A stretch of DNA of 64,000 nt from Alphaproteobacteria bacterium UBA3612. GTDB taxonomy: Bacteria > Pseudomonadota > Alphaproteobacteria > Sphingomonadales > Sphingomonadaceae. The stretch covers positions 124,001 to 188,000 of the forward strand of contig DFLT01000014.1 in assembly GCA_002375465.1 (NCBI GenBank). The letters run 5' to 3'. The notes under the pieces were generated by a model. It saw nothing but the letters and a program-made list of their open reading frames with translations, had not been told where the DNA came from and did no database searches. The position numbers and the translations under genes are program-made. This document shows, piece by piece, positions 35,770-44,489 of this stretch. The first letter of the stretch is position 1. Each line of letters starts with the position of its first letter.

Positions 35770-36009
35770 ATGAGTGATGTCGCCGAACGCGTGAAGAAGA
35801 TCGTCGTCGAGCATCTGGGTGTGGAACCCGAGAAGGTTACCGAGGACGCCAGCTTCATCGACGATCTAGGCGCCGACAGCCTCGACACTGTCGAGCTCGT
35901 CATGGCCTTTGAAGAAGAATTCGGCGTGGAGATTCCCGACGATGCGGCTGAGAAGATCCTGACGGTCAAGGACGCCATCAATTACATTAATGAGCATCAG
36001 AACGGTTGA
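35770..36009 (+). CDS. acpP: Acyl carrier protein
   Basis: 79 residues, acidic four-helix protein that carries acyl chains on 4'-phosphopantetheine. The attachment Ser lies in the perfect motif LGADSLDTVELVM (Ser near residue 38). AAGGGG lies 9-10 bases before the ATG. It begins the fatty-acid cluster acpP-fabF, with mltG behind. Confidence 0.97.
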   Translation: MSDVAERVKKIVVEHLGVEPEKVTEDASFIDDLGADSLDTVELVMAFEEEFGVEIPDDAAEKILTVKDAINYINEHQNG

Positions 36010-36048
36010 GCTACCGCCGCCGCTGACCCGAATTCACCGGATAAGAGT

Positions 36049-36090
36049 GCGGCGGTCCTCCTCGAGGCGGAGGGGCCGCCGCTTTCGTTT
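36049..36090 (+). terminator. Strong hairpin between acpP and fabF
   Basis: GCGGCGG...CCGCCGC outer stem plus a TCCTCC/GGAGG inner stem (36049-36061 with 36069-36082, one bulged G), followed by TTTCGTTT. It lies 13 bases before fabF, so it may terminate most acpP transcripts and let a fraction read through. Confidence 0.65.
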
Positions 36091-36102
36091 CAGGAGTACC
36101 CT

Positions 36103-37359
36103 ATGCGCCGCGTCGTTATTACCGGACTTGGCCTCAATACGCCGCTCGGCGGCGACGTAGAGACCAGCTGGAAGAATATTCTCGCATCCAAATCGGGCGC
36201 GGGGCAGATTACCCGTTTCGACACCACCGGCCACGCCTGCACCATCGCCTGCGAAGTACCCATGGGCGAGGGCGAAGGTCAGCTGGATCTGAACAAGCGC
36301 GTGGATCACAAGATCCAGCGCCAGGTGGATCTGTTTATTCAGTTCGGCATCGACGCCGCCGGCCAGGCGATAGAAGAAGCGGGCCTCACCAACGTCTCTG
36401 AAGAGGAATCGGAGCGGATTGGGTGTCTGATCGGTTCCGGCATTGGCGGGCTCCCCGGCATCGAAAAGGAATCCATCGTCCTTCACGAGCGCGGCCCGCG
36501 CCGTGTCAGCCCGCACTTCGTTCACGGCCGCCTGATCAACCTCGTGTCGGGCCAAGTCAGCATCAAATATGGTTTCAGGGGACCGAACCACGCCGTCGTA
36601 ACGGCATGTTCGACCGGTGCTCATGCCATTGGCGATGCCGCGCGCCTGATCATGCTCGACGATGCCGATGTCATGGTGGCGGGCGGCGCGGAAAGCGCCA
36701 TCTGCCCTCTGGGAATCGCGGGATTTGCCCAGGCAAAGGCCCTGTCGACGCGCAATGACGATCCTGAATCGGCAAGCCGCCCCTATGATGAGGGCCGCGA
36801 TGGCTTCGTCATGGGTGAGGGGGCTGGCATCGTCGTCCTCGAAGAAATGGAACGCGCAAAGAAGCGCGGTGCCACTATTTACGGCGAAGTGACCGGCTAT
36901 GGCCTGACGGGCGACGCCTATCATACGACCGCGCCGCATCCGGAGGGGAATGGCGGCTTTCGTGCCATGCGCAATGCCCTGGCACGCGCGGGCCTGGACC
37001 CCAGCGCCATCGATTACATCAATGCGCATGGAACCTCGACGCCACTTGGCGACGAGATCGAGCTGGGCGCCGTCCGTCGTCTGTTCGGCAGCGCGCTCGA
37101 CACGGTCAGCATGTCCTCGACGAAAAGCGCGATCGGCCATCTGCTGGGCGGGGCAGGCGCCGTCGAATCGATATTCTGCCTGCTCGCCATGCGCGATCAG
37201 GTCGCCCCGCCGACGATCAACCTGCACAATCCCTCCGAAGGCTGCAAAGGTGTGGATCTCGTGCCTCTGCAACCGAAGGAGCGCAAGATCGAGGCGATCC
37301 TGAACAACAGCTTTGGCTTTGGCGGCACGAATGCCAGCCTGGTCATGCAGAAGGTTTGA
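36103..37359 (+). CDS. fabF: FabF, beta-ketoacyl-ACP synthase II
   Basis: 418 residues. Elongates acyl-ACP with malonyl-ACP in fatty-acid synthesis. The catalytic triad is visible: Cys in VVTACSTGAHAIG near 163-175, His in INAHGTSTPLGD near 303-314, and His in KSAIGHLLGGAGAVE near 340-354. AGGAG lies six bases before the ATG. Located 93 bases after acpP and 94 before mltG. Confidence 0.96.
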   Translation: MRRVVITGLGLNTPLGGDVETSWKNILASKSGAGQITRFDTTGHACTIACEVPMGEGEGQLDLNKRVDHKIQRQVDLFIQFGIDAAGQAIEEAGLTNVSEEESERIGCLIGSGIGGLPGIEKESIVLHERGPRRVSPHFVHGRLINLVSGQVSIKYGFRGPNHAVVTACSTGAHAIGDAARLIMLDDADVMVAGGAESAICPLGIAGFAQAKALSTRNDDPESASRPYDEGRDGFVMGEGAGIVVLEEMERAKKRGATIYGEVTGYGLTGDAYHTTAPHPEGNGGFRAMRNALARAGLDPSAIDYINAHGTSTPLGDEIELGAVRRLFGSALDTVSMSSTKSAIGHLLGGAGAVESIFCLLAMRDQVAPPTINLHNPSEGCKGVDLVPLQPKERKIEAILNNSFGFGGTNASLVMQKV

Positions 37360-37453
37360 ATCGATGGGCCCCCGCTTCGTCCAGGAATGAGCGACTGACG
37401 AATATGCGGGAGATAGCGTGGTGAAACCCTACTGATATGCGTAAGGTGCCGCG

Positions 37454-38422
37454 ATGCGCCGTTTTTTCCTGATCCTGCTGTTCGCCATCGTCGCCGGTGG
37501 CGCGATCTGGTCCTTCACTGTCGTCTCGTCATGGACGGATGAGGGGCCGCTCGCGGAAGAGCGCAACGTCGTTATTCCGCGTGGCAGCAGCCAGACAGCA
37601 GCGGCACAATTGCTGGAAGAGCAGGGTGTGCTGGCGGATGCGCAGCGATTTACCTTGCTAGCCAGATTCCTGGGCAACGACATGCCGATCAGGGCTGGGG
37701 AGTTTCGCTTTCCTGCGGGCGTCAGTCCCTCTCAGGCGCTGAATATCATGCAGACGGCGGAACCGGTGCAAAGGCGCATCACCATCCCTGAGGGACTACC
37801 GTCCATATTGGTGCACGAGCGCTTGATGGCTGCCGATTTTCTGACCGGTTCCGTGCCCGTACCCGAGGAAGGCTCGGTTTTGCCGGACACTTACCAGTAT
37901 GAACGAAATGAAACGCGTGCAGCCGTGCTGCAACGCATGCAGCAGGCAATGACCGATGAACTGGCGGCGGCGTGGCAGGATCGTAGCTCCGATACGGTGG
38001 CGACGACACCGGAAGAGGCGATCATCCTTGCCTCAATCGTGGAAAAGGAAACGGGAACGCCCGAAGAACGCACCATGGTGGCGGGCGTTTATTCAAACAG
38101 GCTGCGCCAAGGTATGCGGCTGCAGGCTGATCCGACCATCATCTATCTGCAGACACGTGGGAAACCGCTGGGTCGCCGAATACTGAGATCGGAAATAGAG
38201 CGGGTCGACGGCTATAATACCTACTCGATGGATGGGCTCCCCGCCGGGCCGATAACCAATCCAGGCCGCGCGTCGCTGGAAGCGGTGCTAAACCCTGCTG
38301 ATACCGATGCCCTCTATTTCGTAGCCGACGGTACCGGCGGCCATGTTTTTGCGAAGACTCTGGCGGAACATAATGAAAATGTTCGCAAATGGCGCGCGTT
38401 CCGCCGTGAACGGGGAATTTGA
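37454..38422 (+). CDS. mltG: MltG, endolytic murein transglycosylase
   Basis: 322 residues. One N-terminal membrane helix (about 3-21) anchors a periplasmic YceG domain. The catalytic Glu lies in LASIVEKETGTPEERTMVAGV near 195-215, with SNRL, LQADPT and YNTYSMDGLPAGPI downstream. It cuts nascent glycan strands and is thought to act as a terminase. Standard position after fabF. Confidence 0.94.
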   Translation: MRRFFLILLFAIVAGGAIWSFTVVSSWTDEGPLAEERNVVIPRGSSQTAAAQLLEEQGVLADAQRFTLLARFLGNDMPIRAGEFRFPAGVSPSQALNIMQTAEPVQRRITIPEGLPSILVHERLMAADFLTGSVPVPEEGSVLPDTYQYERNETRAAVLQRMQQAMTDELAAAWQDRSSDTVATTPEEAIILASIVEKETGTPEERTMVAGVYSNRLRQGMRLQADPTIIYLQTRGKPLGRRILRSEIERVDGYNTYSMDGLPAGPITNPGRASLEAVLNPADTDALYFVADGTGGHVFAKTLAEHNENVRKWRAFRRERGI

Positions 38423-38448
38423 TAGGAAACGCAGCGGGGGGCTTCGCT

Positions 38449-39357
38449 CTAGCCCAAATTAAGCCCGTCAATGCGTCGCGCACCCGTAAAGGGGACATCA
38501 TAGTTCGGCCGCAGGCGATCGATCACGTCATCCAGCGGTTCGATGATGGTCGTCATCCAGAATGCGTTGGCGTGTATCATGCGTATGGCATCAACCATGA
38601 TCCCCACGTGGCCGGGGAAGAAGACAAGATCGCCGCGCCTTAGCCATAGTTTCTCAACCTGCATTTCAACGGCCGCCATTTGCTGGTCGCTGTCCCGGGG
38701 CAACGCGATCCCACAGGCGGCAAAAGCGATCTGGACCAGGCCGGAGCAGTCGATACCTCGCCTCGTGCGCCCACCCCAGCGATACGGAGAGCCCAGAAAT
38801 GCCTCTGCCACCAACACGGGATCGTCGCGATAATCCGCGAAGCCGCTGGCATGACGATGGTGAACGAAGGTGCCGTTCTTTAGGCGCAGGAACGCCTCGT
38901 CGAATGGCTCTGCAGCAATCTCTGCCTTCATCGGGAGTGTATGGGAAACATCGGACTTGATGTCGGGACGCGAAAAGCAGAGCGCGGTCGGCGCAATGAT
39001 ACGATGTGTGCGCTCCGGCGCATCGGCTCTCAGATGCTCGGAAGCGATGTAGCCGACATAATGATCGTGATGACAATAGCCCCACGCCCACCCTTCGGCC
39101 TCATCGATGATGTCGAACCGTTCGCCCGGCAGCAATTCGCTGACAGCGGTCGCACTTTGCAGGGGTGCCTCGCGCACCATCTCACTAACGCCATCCACCA
39201 AGCGATGGGGGACGGGCATTTCATAACGCTGTGCATCGACATGACCCGTCAATGCCGCGTCGGCCACCTCCGGCCGGTAGGCGGCAATACGCGGATCCAG
39301 CGCATCAATGGGTGGCGGGCTGGTCCCGGCTGTATCGGCTGTCGCTGTCGCGGTCAT
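38449..39357 (-). CDS. NlpC/P60 (C40) cell-wall peptidase with SH3-like domains
   Basis: About 302 residues. The start ATG 39357 is chosen because GTGAGG lies six bases upstream; it overlaps marR by 53 bases. The N-terminal half carries SH3-like modules (AVSELLPGERFDIIDEAEGWAWGY and LRLKNGTFVHHRH); the C-terminal half is the cysteine peptidase with catalytic Cys in RGIDCSGLVQIAF and His in PGHVGIMVD. No signal peptide is seen, so it may act on imported murein peptides, in line with the neighbouring aminopeptidase. Confidence 0.88.
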   Translation of the reverse strand: MTATATADTAGTSPPPIDALDPRIAAYRPEVADAALTGHVDAQRYEMPVPHRLVDGVSEMVREAPLQSATAVSELLPGERFDIIDEAEGWAWGYCHHDHYVGYIASEHLRADAPERTHRIIAPTALCFSRPDIKSDVSHTLPMKAEIAAEPFDEAFLRLKNGTFVHHRHASGFADYRDDPVLVAEAFLGSPYRWGGRTRRGIDCSGLVQIAFAACGIALPRDSDQQMAAVEMQVEKLWLRRGDLVFFPGHVGIMVDAIRMIHANAFWMTTIIEPLDDVIDRLRPNYDVPFTGARRIDGLNLG

Positions 39358-39709
39358 TTTCATCCTCACGGGCGATCAGGTCCTCGAAACTTTCGAGGAA
39401 ATCTTCGCCGGATGCAGTGCGCTCCACGAAGATGTTGCGAAGATCGCTTTCGTCTTTCTGACGACGGATATAGCCATAGGCACCCAGCGTGTTAAGCGCC
39501 CGCGTGATCACCGGTTTCGATACGGACAGGCGCGCAGCCAGTCCGCGAACCGTATGAGGACCGCGCTCCAGATAGACCAGCAACAATATTGCCATCTGTC
39601 TATTCGTCAGGTCGGGCTTTGCCGAACGCACGTAACCAATCAGCGTCTGCATCCAACTGGCCAGCCCACTTGTAACGGAGGCGGCACGATTTGTGCGATA
39701 GTCTGTCAT
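39305..39709 (-). CDS. MarR-family transcriptional regulator
   Basis: 134 residues, winged helix-turn-helix: RQMAILLLVYLERGPHTVRGLAARLSVSKPVITRALNTLGAYGYIRRQKD spans about 38-87 with the recognition helix near SVSKPVITRAL. The C-terminus is acidic and likely disordered. It precedes and overlaps the NlpC/P60 gene on the same strand, so it may control cell-wall peptidase expression. An imperfect operator candidate, TTTAAC-18-GTTAAA (39763-39792), lies upstream of its start. Confidence 0.85.
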   Translation of the reverse strand: MTDYRTNRAASVTSGLASWMQTLIGYVRSAKPDLTNRQMAILLLVYLERGPHTVRGLAARLSVSKPVITRALNTLGAYGYIRRQKDESDLRNIFVERTASGEDFLESFEDLIAREDENDRDSDSRYSRDQPATH

Positions 39710-39800
39710 ATCTCGCCCCGGTCCCTCTCGCTCAGTCGAAAGGTCACAATTGATTAGGGAAGTTTAACGCACTCTTTGCAAACATAGTTAAATGGATGCA

Positions 39801-41195
39801 TCAGTTTGGCGTGTAGCGCAACCGGATCATCGCAAAACTTGCACGAAGACCAAGGGCCTCCCCGCCGAGCGGCCGTCCGGGCCGGGCTGCGGGCATCCAG
39901 GCGAAGGTGTCGAAGTGAACCCATTTCGTGTCCGCTTCGACAAACCGGGAAAGATACAGTCCCGCAGTGATGGCGCCGGCAAAGCCGCCACTCGCCGCAT
40001 TGGACAGGTCGGCGATTTCCGACTTCAACATCTTCAAATATGGGGACCAAAGCGGCAACCGCCATATCGGATCGTCGACCTTGGAGCCTGCCAATTGCAA
40101 GGCGTCGGCAATATCGTCGTCGTGCGTCATCATGGCGGGCAGGTCGGGCCCCAGGGCGACCCGCGCCGCGCCCGTCAGAGTGGCGAAGTCGATGAGGAGG
40201 TCAGGCTCCTCCTCTTCGGCAAGCGCAAGACAGTCGCATAATACCAATCTGCCCTCTGCGTCCGTATTATGAATTTCGACCGACAGCCCCTTGCGAGTCG
40301 CCATGACGTCACCGGGGCGCAGCGCATTTGCAGAGACTGCATTTTCTACCGCGGCAACCAGTAGCGTCAGCCGGACGGGCAGGGCCGCCTGCATGACGAG
40401 CCGGGCGAGGGCAATGGCATGCGCCGCGCCTCCCATATCCTTTTTCATGTGCCGCATCCCTGCGGCAGATTTCACATCCAGTCCGCCGGAATCGAAGCAT
40501 ACGCCCTTGCCGACCAGTGTCAGCTGCGGCGCGTCTGCATCGCCCCAGTCCAGCCGTACCAGGCGTGGTTCCCGCCCCGGCGCAGCGGCGCGGCCTACGG
40601 CATGGATGGCAGGATAATTCTCCGACAGAAGCGCGGGGCCCGTGATCGTCTTAACCGCCGCTCCGAAGGTTTCGGCTTCGTGCCGGATAGCCGCTTCAAG
40701 ATCGGCAGGCCCCATATCCTCCGCAGGCGTATTGACGAGGTCGCGGACGAGGGCCTGCGCCTCGGCAAGCATGGCGGTCTCGGTAAGGATGTCTTGATCG
40801 GCGACCAGGAGGACCCGCGGCTGAGGCGCGTCGCCACGCAAATAGCGGTCGAAGCGGTATTGCCCCAGCGCCCAGCCAAGCGCCGCACCCTGCGGCGCCT
40901 CTCCGTCCAGGCGGTACGTTCCCTGCGGCAGCGCCTTTGCCGAGGTGGCGAGCGCCCACATGTCCGCCTCTCCGGCGGCGCCCAAGCCAACGGCCACGCT
41001 CCAGGCGCCTGCATCGCTGCCGGGCAGAATGGCCTGGGTAAAGGCTTCGCCCGTAAATTGTGCCGCCTCCACCGCCGCCCGCGCCCGCGGGCTCAGTTCC
41101 TCCTTCCATGGCTCAAATTCGGAGGTCGTGACGGGGATCAGGGCGCGGGCGTCCTGATCGCGATCGACGGCTAAATAGGTTTTCATGTCCTGCAT
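39801..41195 (-). CDS. Leucyl aminopeptidase family protein (M17)
   Basis: About 464 residues from ATG 41195; ATG 41186 or an earlier start are possible. M17 core complete: VGKGVCFDSGGLDVKSAAGMRHMKKDMGGAAHA (metal Lys/Asp), and the signature HNTDAEGRLVLCD with the last metal ligands. The N-terminal domain is degenerate compared with PepA, as usual for the short alphaproteobacterial form. It removes N-terminal residues from peptides in the cytoplasm. It sits upstream of marR and NlpC/P60 on the same strand. Confidence 0.93.
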   Translation of the reverse strand: MQDMKTYLAVDRDQDARALIPVTTSEFEPWKEELSPRARAAVEAAQFTGEAFTQAILPGSDAGAWSVAVGLGAAGEADMWALATSAKALPQGTYRLDGEAPQGAALGWALGQYRFDRYLRGDAPQPRVLLVADQDILTETAMLAEAQALVRDLVNTPAEDMGPADLEAAIRHEAETFGAAVKTITGPALLSENYPAIHAVGRAAAPGREPRLVRLDWGDADAPQLTLVGKGVCFDSGGLDVKSAAGMRHMKKDMGGAAHAIALARLVMQAALPVRLTLLVAAVENAVSANALRPGDVMATRKGLSVEIHNTDAEGRLVLCDCLALAEEEEPDLLIDFATLTGAARVALGPDLPAMMTHDDDIADALQLAGSKVDDPIWRLPLWSPYLKMLKSEIADLSNAASGGFAGAITAGLYLSRFVEADTKWVHFDTFAWMPAARPGRPLGGEALGLRASFAMIRLRYTPN

Positions 41196-41242
41196 CAGCG
41201 GATTGCTATGCCTGCCGCTGCGGAAACGCAATGAGTGTCGCC

Positions 41243-41271
41243 TTGCGAGAAAGAGGGCGAGCGTCTAAGTC
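41243..41271 (+). promoter_or_regulatory. Possible promoter of sapC-like gene
   Basis: TTGCGA (41243-41248), 17-base spacer, TAAGTC (41266-41271), 50 bases before the ATG. Weak -10. Confidence 0.35.
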
Positions 41272-41321
41272 CCGCGGCACAGATTTCGCTTATCCTCGAC
41301 TAAAATCCCAAAGGGAAATTC

Positions 41322-42131
41322 ATGGCAACCACTCCTTCAAATGGCGCGGCCGCAGCCGCCCAGCAACTGCCCTTGTTTTACAAGTCCTTGACACCGCTGT
41401 CCTCGCAGCTGCACGGCAATTATGGTATCGACCGCCGCGAGAATCTGCAGTTTGTGAAGGGTGTTCACGCCGTTCCAATCACGGTGGACGAATTCGCATC
41501 GGCGGGCCGCCATTTTCCCATTATCTTTTCGACAGGCGCAACGCCTGCTCCTCTCGTCCTTCTTGGTCTGCAGGAAGGACAGAATTTCTTCGTCAAGGAG
41601 GACGGCAATTGGCAGGAGGGCGTTTACGTGCCGGCCTATATTCGCCGCTATCCCTTCATGCTGGCCCGCCTGCGTCAGGAATCGGAGGATCTTTCGCTGT
41701 GCTTCGACGATACTTGCGATGAAATCGGCGAAGGGAAGGAGCAGGCGTTTTTCGACGGAACCGAGCCGTCGCAGGTGACGAAGAACGTTCTGAACTTCTG
41801 CGAAGAATATGAAAAATCCATCCAGCGTACACGCGCATTCGTTCAGGAGCTCTCAACTCAGGAGCTTCTGATGGATGGAGAGGTGTCCATTCAGCCTCCG
41901 GGTGACAGCAAGCCGTCCATCTATCGCGGTTTCCAGATGGTCAACGAGGAGAAGCTGAAGGAATTGCGCGGCGATCAGGCACGCAAGCTGATACAGAACG
42001 GTGCCCTGCCGCTGGTTTACGCGCATCTCCTGTCCGTTCAGATCATTCGCGAGCTGTTCGCAAAGGGCACTCCAGTGCCGGAAACGCCGCTGAGCGTTCC
42101 CACGGACGACGGAACCGTTACCAACGGCTGA
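41322..42131 (+). CDS. SapC-family protein
   Basis: 269 residues, soluble. The family pattern LPLFYKSLTPLSSQLHG (about 16-32), FVKGVHAVPITVDEF, YVPAYIRRYPFML and the C-terminal YRGFQMVNEEKL with YAHLLSV are present. SapC is named from an S-layer export locus, but its function is unknown; in sphingomonads homologues often lie beside TonB receptors and tryptophan halogenases, which are absent here. AAAGGGAAA lies before the ATG, and a terminator follows. Confidence 0.85.
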   Translation: MATTPSNGAAAAAQQLPLFYKSLTPLSSQLHGNYGIDRRENLQFVKGVHAVPITVDEFASAGRHFPIIFSTGATPAPLVLLGLQEGQNFFVKEDGNWQEGVYVPAYIRRYPFMLARLRQESEDLSLCFDDTCDEIGEGKEQAFFDGTEPSQVTKNVLNFCEEYEKSIQRTRAFVQELSTQELLMDGEVSIQPPGDSKPSIYRGFQMVNEEKLKELRGDQARKLIQNGALPLVYAHLLSVQIIRELFAKGTPVPETPLSVPTDDGTVTNG

Positions 42132-42149
42132 GGTTTTCCGGCCACGTAT

Positions 42150-42190
42150 TGCCGTATCGTCGTGGGGAGGCGACGATACGGCACTGTCTT
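42150..42190 (+). terminator. Rho-independent terminator after the SapC gene
   Basis: A perfect 13-bp stem (42150-42162 with 42171-42183), 8-base loop, then CTGTCTT. The T tract is interrupted. Confidence 0.75.
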
Positions 42191-42209
42191 AGGGAGGGAG
42201 GACGCCGCT

Positions 42210-42764
42210 ATGGCTATGGCGATCGACAGACGCAGTTCTTATTCTCGTGCGGCGATAACCCTGCACTGGCTGATTGCCCTCGCGGTGATAGGCCAGTTTT
42301 TGGGCATTCAATATGCCGAGGGGCTGAGCCGCGAAGACCCTGCCATGGCGACCGTGTACATGATCCACAAGTCCACCGGTCTGACGATCCTGGCCTTGAC
42401 CTTGATAAGGCTGTTCATCCGCTTGCGCCGCGGGTTCATTCCGCTGCCGCAGCACATGGCTGGATGGGAAATCGTGCTGGCACGAGGCACCCATGTCGCA
42501 TTTTACGCCCTCCTGCTGCTCATGCCGCTGTCAGGTTGGATATTCGGCATTTCGGCGGACCGAGGACTGGATTGGTACGGAATTTTCCCGGTGCCGGCCC
42601 TGCCTGCTGGCGGACTGGCTGATGCGGCACACCAGTTCCACGAATTGGGCGCCTGGGCGCTCGTTATTCTGTTCGTTCTGCATGTTCTGGGCGCGTTGAA
42701 GCATCAGTTTCTGGACAGGGACGATGTCCTCGCTCGCATGCTTCCTGCGGCTCGCCGGCGCTGA
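42210..42764 (+). CDS. Cytochrome b561-type membrane protein
   Basis: 184 residues, four membrane helices (about 14-35, 48-70, 88-112, 140-165). Candidate haem-b His ligands lie in ITLHWLIAL, YMIHKSTG, GTHVAFYAL and AHQFHELGAW. A strong AGGGAGGGAGGA sits 8-19 bases before the ATG. Probably an electron carrier between ubiquinol and periplasmic partners, or superoxide oxidase-like (CybB). Single gene. Confidence 0.9.
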   Translation: MAMAIDRRSSYSRAAITLHWLIALAVIGQFLGIQYAEGLSREDPAMATVYMIHKSTGLTILALTLIRLFIRLRRGFIPLPQHMAGWEIVLARGTHVAFYALLLLMPLSGWIFGISADRGLDWYGIFPVPALPAGGLADAAHQFHELGAWALVILFVLHVLGALKHQFLDRDDVLARMLPAARRR

Positions 42765-42918
42765 ATGGCAAAGCCTGTCGAGAACGGCGGCGCCCGAATG
42801 GAAAGGGCGAGAAATCATAACGTGGCGGATTGTCACGCTCCTTGAATTGATCGATCGCCATCACATCTCTTGGTCAGATCGCTCGCATTTCCCCCTTTGT
42901 GCGGGCGACTTTATCACT

Positions 42919-42964
42919 GCCGCCGGGCCGGATACCCCCCTCCGCAACCCGGCGGCCTTTTATT
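42919..42964 (+). terminator. Free-standing Rho-independent terminator
   Basis: GCCGCCGGG (42919-42927) pairs with CCCGGCGGC (42948-42956), followed by CTTTTATT. It lies 155 bases after the cytochrome b561 stop, with no convincing gene between, and reaches the end of the convergent amidohydrolase gene. Confidence 0.75.
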
Positions 42965-43838
42965 CCGCCGCCTGCCGTAAAGAGCTGAAGTCAGTTCGCA
43001 AACGCGACAGAAGCCGGGTAAGCGCCGCGCGTATGGAGGCTTCTGTTGTGGTAAAATTTCCGTTCGGCGACAGCGAAGCCGGATCAAGATATAGCGACCT
43101 GTCGATTTCCAGCTGAACCGCATGCGTTCCCAGCGCTGGATTCCCGTGATATTCGGTCGAATAGCCGCCCGCATAGGGCGCATTGCGTGCAGTGCGGAAA
43201 TCGCGTTCCAGCAAAGTCTGTAACCAATCCCCAATGCGCGGATCGCTGCTCATCCCGTTTCTGTCGCCGATCACCATTGCGGCGCCGGCTTGCCCCTGCC
43301 GTGGGGGCAGGGAAGGCATTGAATGGCAATCGATCAGCACCGCATATCCATTGGCTCCGCGGGCACGCGCCAACAGCGTTGCCAATTGACGATGATAGGG
43401 CTCATGAACCTCCACAATCCGCCGATATGCCTCCTCCAGTCGCAGCGGTCCCCGATAGATGGCCACGCCCGGAGTCGCGACCCGGGGCAGAACGCCCAGG
43501 CCCGCTCTTACCCGCTCACTCAGCTTGAAGCGCGGCGCGCCGGTCAGGATCAGGGGGTCCAATTCTGTCGGATCACGATTCAAGTCGATATAGGTCCGCC
43601 CGAAAACGGCCGTCAAAAGCGGCAGATCCAACTGTTCCGCCGTTCGCGATACCAACATGTCGACGAAGCGATCCTCCGCCCGCATCAGCGCAAGCCGCCC
43701 CGGCGCGACGTCCGCCAGAAAGCTATCGGGATAATGTGTGCCACTGTGCGGAGATGCCAGCACAATCGGCGGCACACGCTCGCCGGCTATGTCGCGAAGG
43801 TGGAAGGGTAGCATGGCGCCAACAGTAGCGCGTTCCAC
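42960..43838 (-). CDS. N-formylglutamate amidohydrolase family protein (HutG-like)
   Basis: 292 residues; ATG 43814 is an alternative start. The FGase fold is clear: VLASPHSGTHYPDSF near 26-40, FGRTYIDLNRDPTELDP near 79-95, VLIDCHSMPS near 168-177 and THAVQLEIDRSLY near 244. It hydrolyses N-formylglutamate, the last step of one histidine degradation route, but no hut genes are near. Adjacent and divergent to cpdR, a pairing seen in many alphaproteobacteria. Confidence 0.88.
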   Translation of the reverse strand: MERATVGAMLPFHLRDIAGERVPPIVLASPHSGTHYPDSFLADVAPGRLALMRAEDRFVDMLVSRTAEQLDLPLLTAVFGRTYIDLNRDPTELDPLILTGAPRFKLSERVRAGLGVLPRVATPGVAIYRGPLRLEEAYRRIVEVHEPYHRQLATLLARARGANGYAVLIDCHSMPSLPPRQGQAGAAMVIGDRNGMSSDPRIGDWLQTLLERDFRTARNAPYAGGYSTEYHGNPALGTHAVQLEIDRSLYLDPASLSPNGNFTTTEASIRAALTRLLSRLRTDFSSLRQAAE

Positions 43839-43872
43839 AAGGGGCGGAAAGTCGCCGCCTGTGCAGAACGTC

Positions 43873-43901
43873 TTGATAGAGTTTTAAGGTAGGCGCATTA
43901 T
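43873..43901 (+). promoter_or_regulatory. cpdR promoter
   Basis: TTGATA (43873-43878), 17-base spacer, CATTAT (43896-43901), 33 bases before the cpdR ATG. Both boxes are good. Confidence 0.6.
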
Positions 43902-43934
43902 GCGCGTGGCAGCATCAGATAATCAGGTGAAAGC

Positions 43935-44324
43935 ATGACGGATCAGCCGGAAGGCCGCGCGGGACGCGGACGCATTCTGCTCGCCGAGGACGACGATTCC
44001 ATGCGCGCCTTTCTGGAGCGCGCAATCCAGCGCGCCGGATATGATGTCGTGGCCGTCGATCGGGGTACCACGGCACTGCCGCATATTGCCGCCGGGGGCT
44101 TCGACCTCCTTTTGACGGATATCGTGATGCCCGAAATGGACGGCATTGAACTCGCCCAGCGCGCGGCGGCGCTTGCCCCCGGCATGCGTGTCATGTTCAT
44201 CACCGGTTTCGCGGCGGTTGCGCTGTCAAAAGACGGCGGCGCCCCAGAGGGCGCGCGGGTTCTGTCGAAGCCATTTCACCTGCGCGAATTGACCGGAGAG
44301 ATCGAAAGAATGCTTGCTGCGTAA
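43935..44324 (+). CDS. cpdR: CpdR-like single-domain response regulator
   Basis: 129 residues, receiver only. Phospho-accepting Asp62 lies in LLLTDIVMPEMDGIELAQ, with acidic DDD at 19-21, Thr in MFITGFAAV and Lys in VLSKPFHLREL. This string of motifs is characteristic of CpdR, the regulator that, unphosphorylated, brings ClpXP to the cell pole to degrade cell-cycle proteins. Residues 1-12 form an extra N-terminal tail. Its own promoter precedes it. Confidence 0.92.
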   Translation: MTDQPEGRAGRGRILLAEDDDSMRAFLERAIQRAGYDVVAVDRGTTALPHIAAGGFDLLLTDIVMPEMDGIELAQRAAALAPGMRVMFITGFAAVALSKDGGAPEGARVLSKPFHLRELTGEIERMLAA

Positions 44325-44331
44325 TTGGCGG

Positions 44332-44360
44332 TTGCAGTCTGCGAAGCGCACCGCTACATC
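44332..44360 (+). promoter_or_regulatory. Promoter of tRNA-Val
   Basis: TTGCAG (44332-44337), 17-base spacer, TACATC (44355-44360), 13 bases before the tRNA. Confidence 0.55.
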
Positions 44361-44373
44361 GCGCCTCCTGAGT

Positions 44374-44448
44374 GGGCGCATAGCTCAGTGGTAGAGCACT
44401 GTGTTGACATCGCAGGGGTCGGAAGTTCGAACCTTCCTGCGCCCACCA
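44374..44448 (+). tRNA. tRNA-Val(GAC)
   Basis: 75 bases. Acceptor GGGCGCA/TGCGCCC, anticodon stem CTGTG/CGCAG around TTGACAT (anticodon GAC), T arm GGAAG-TTCGAAC-CTTCC, encoded CCA. Reads GUC/GUU valine codons. Confidence 0.95.
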
Positions 44449-44489
44449 TCTTCCCCTCCGCTCTTGTTTCACGCCGGGAGGCTTGTCCC

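Noticed and set aside
36034..37272. 412-codon open frame on the reverse strand
   Set aside because: Antisense to fabF; high GC third positions make long mirror frames common.
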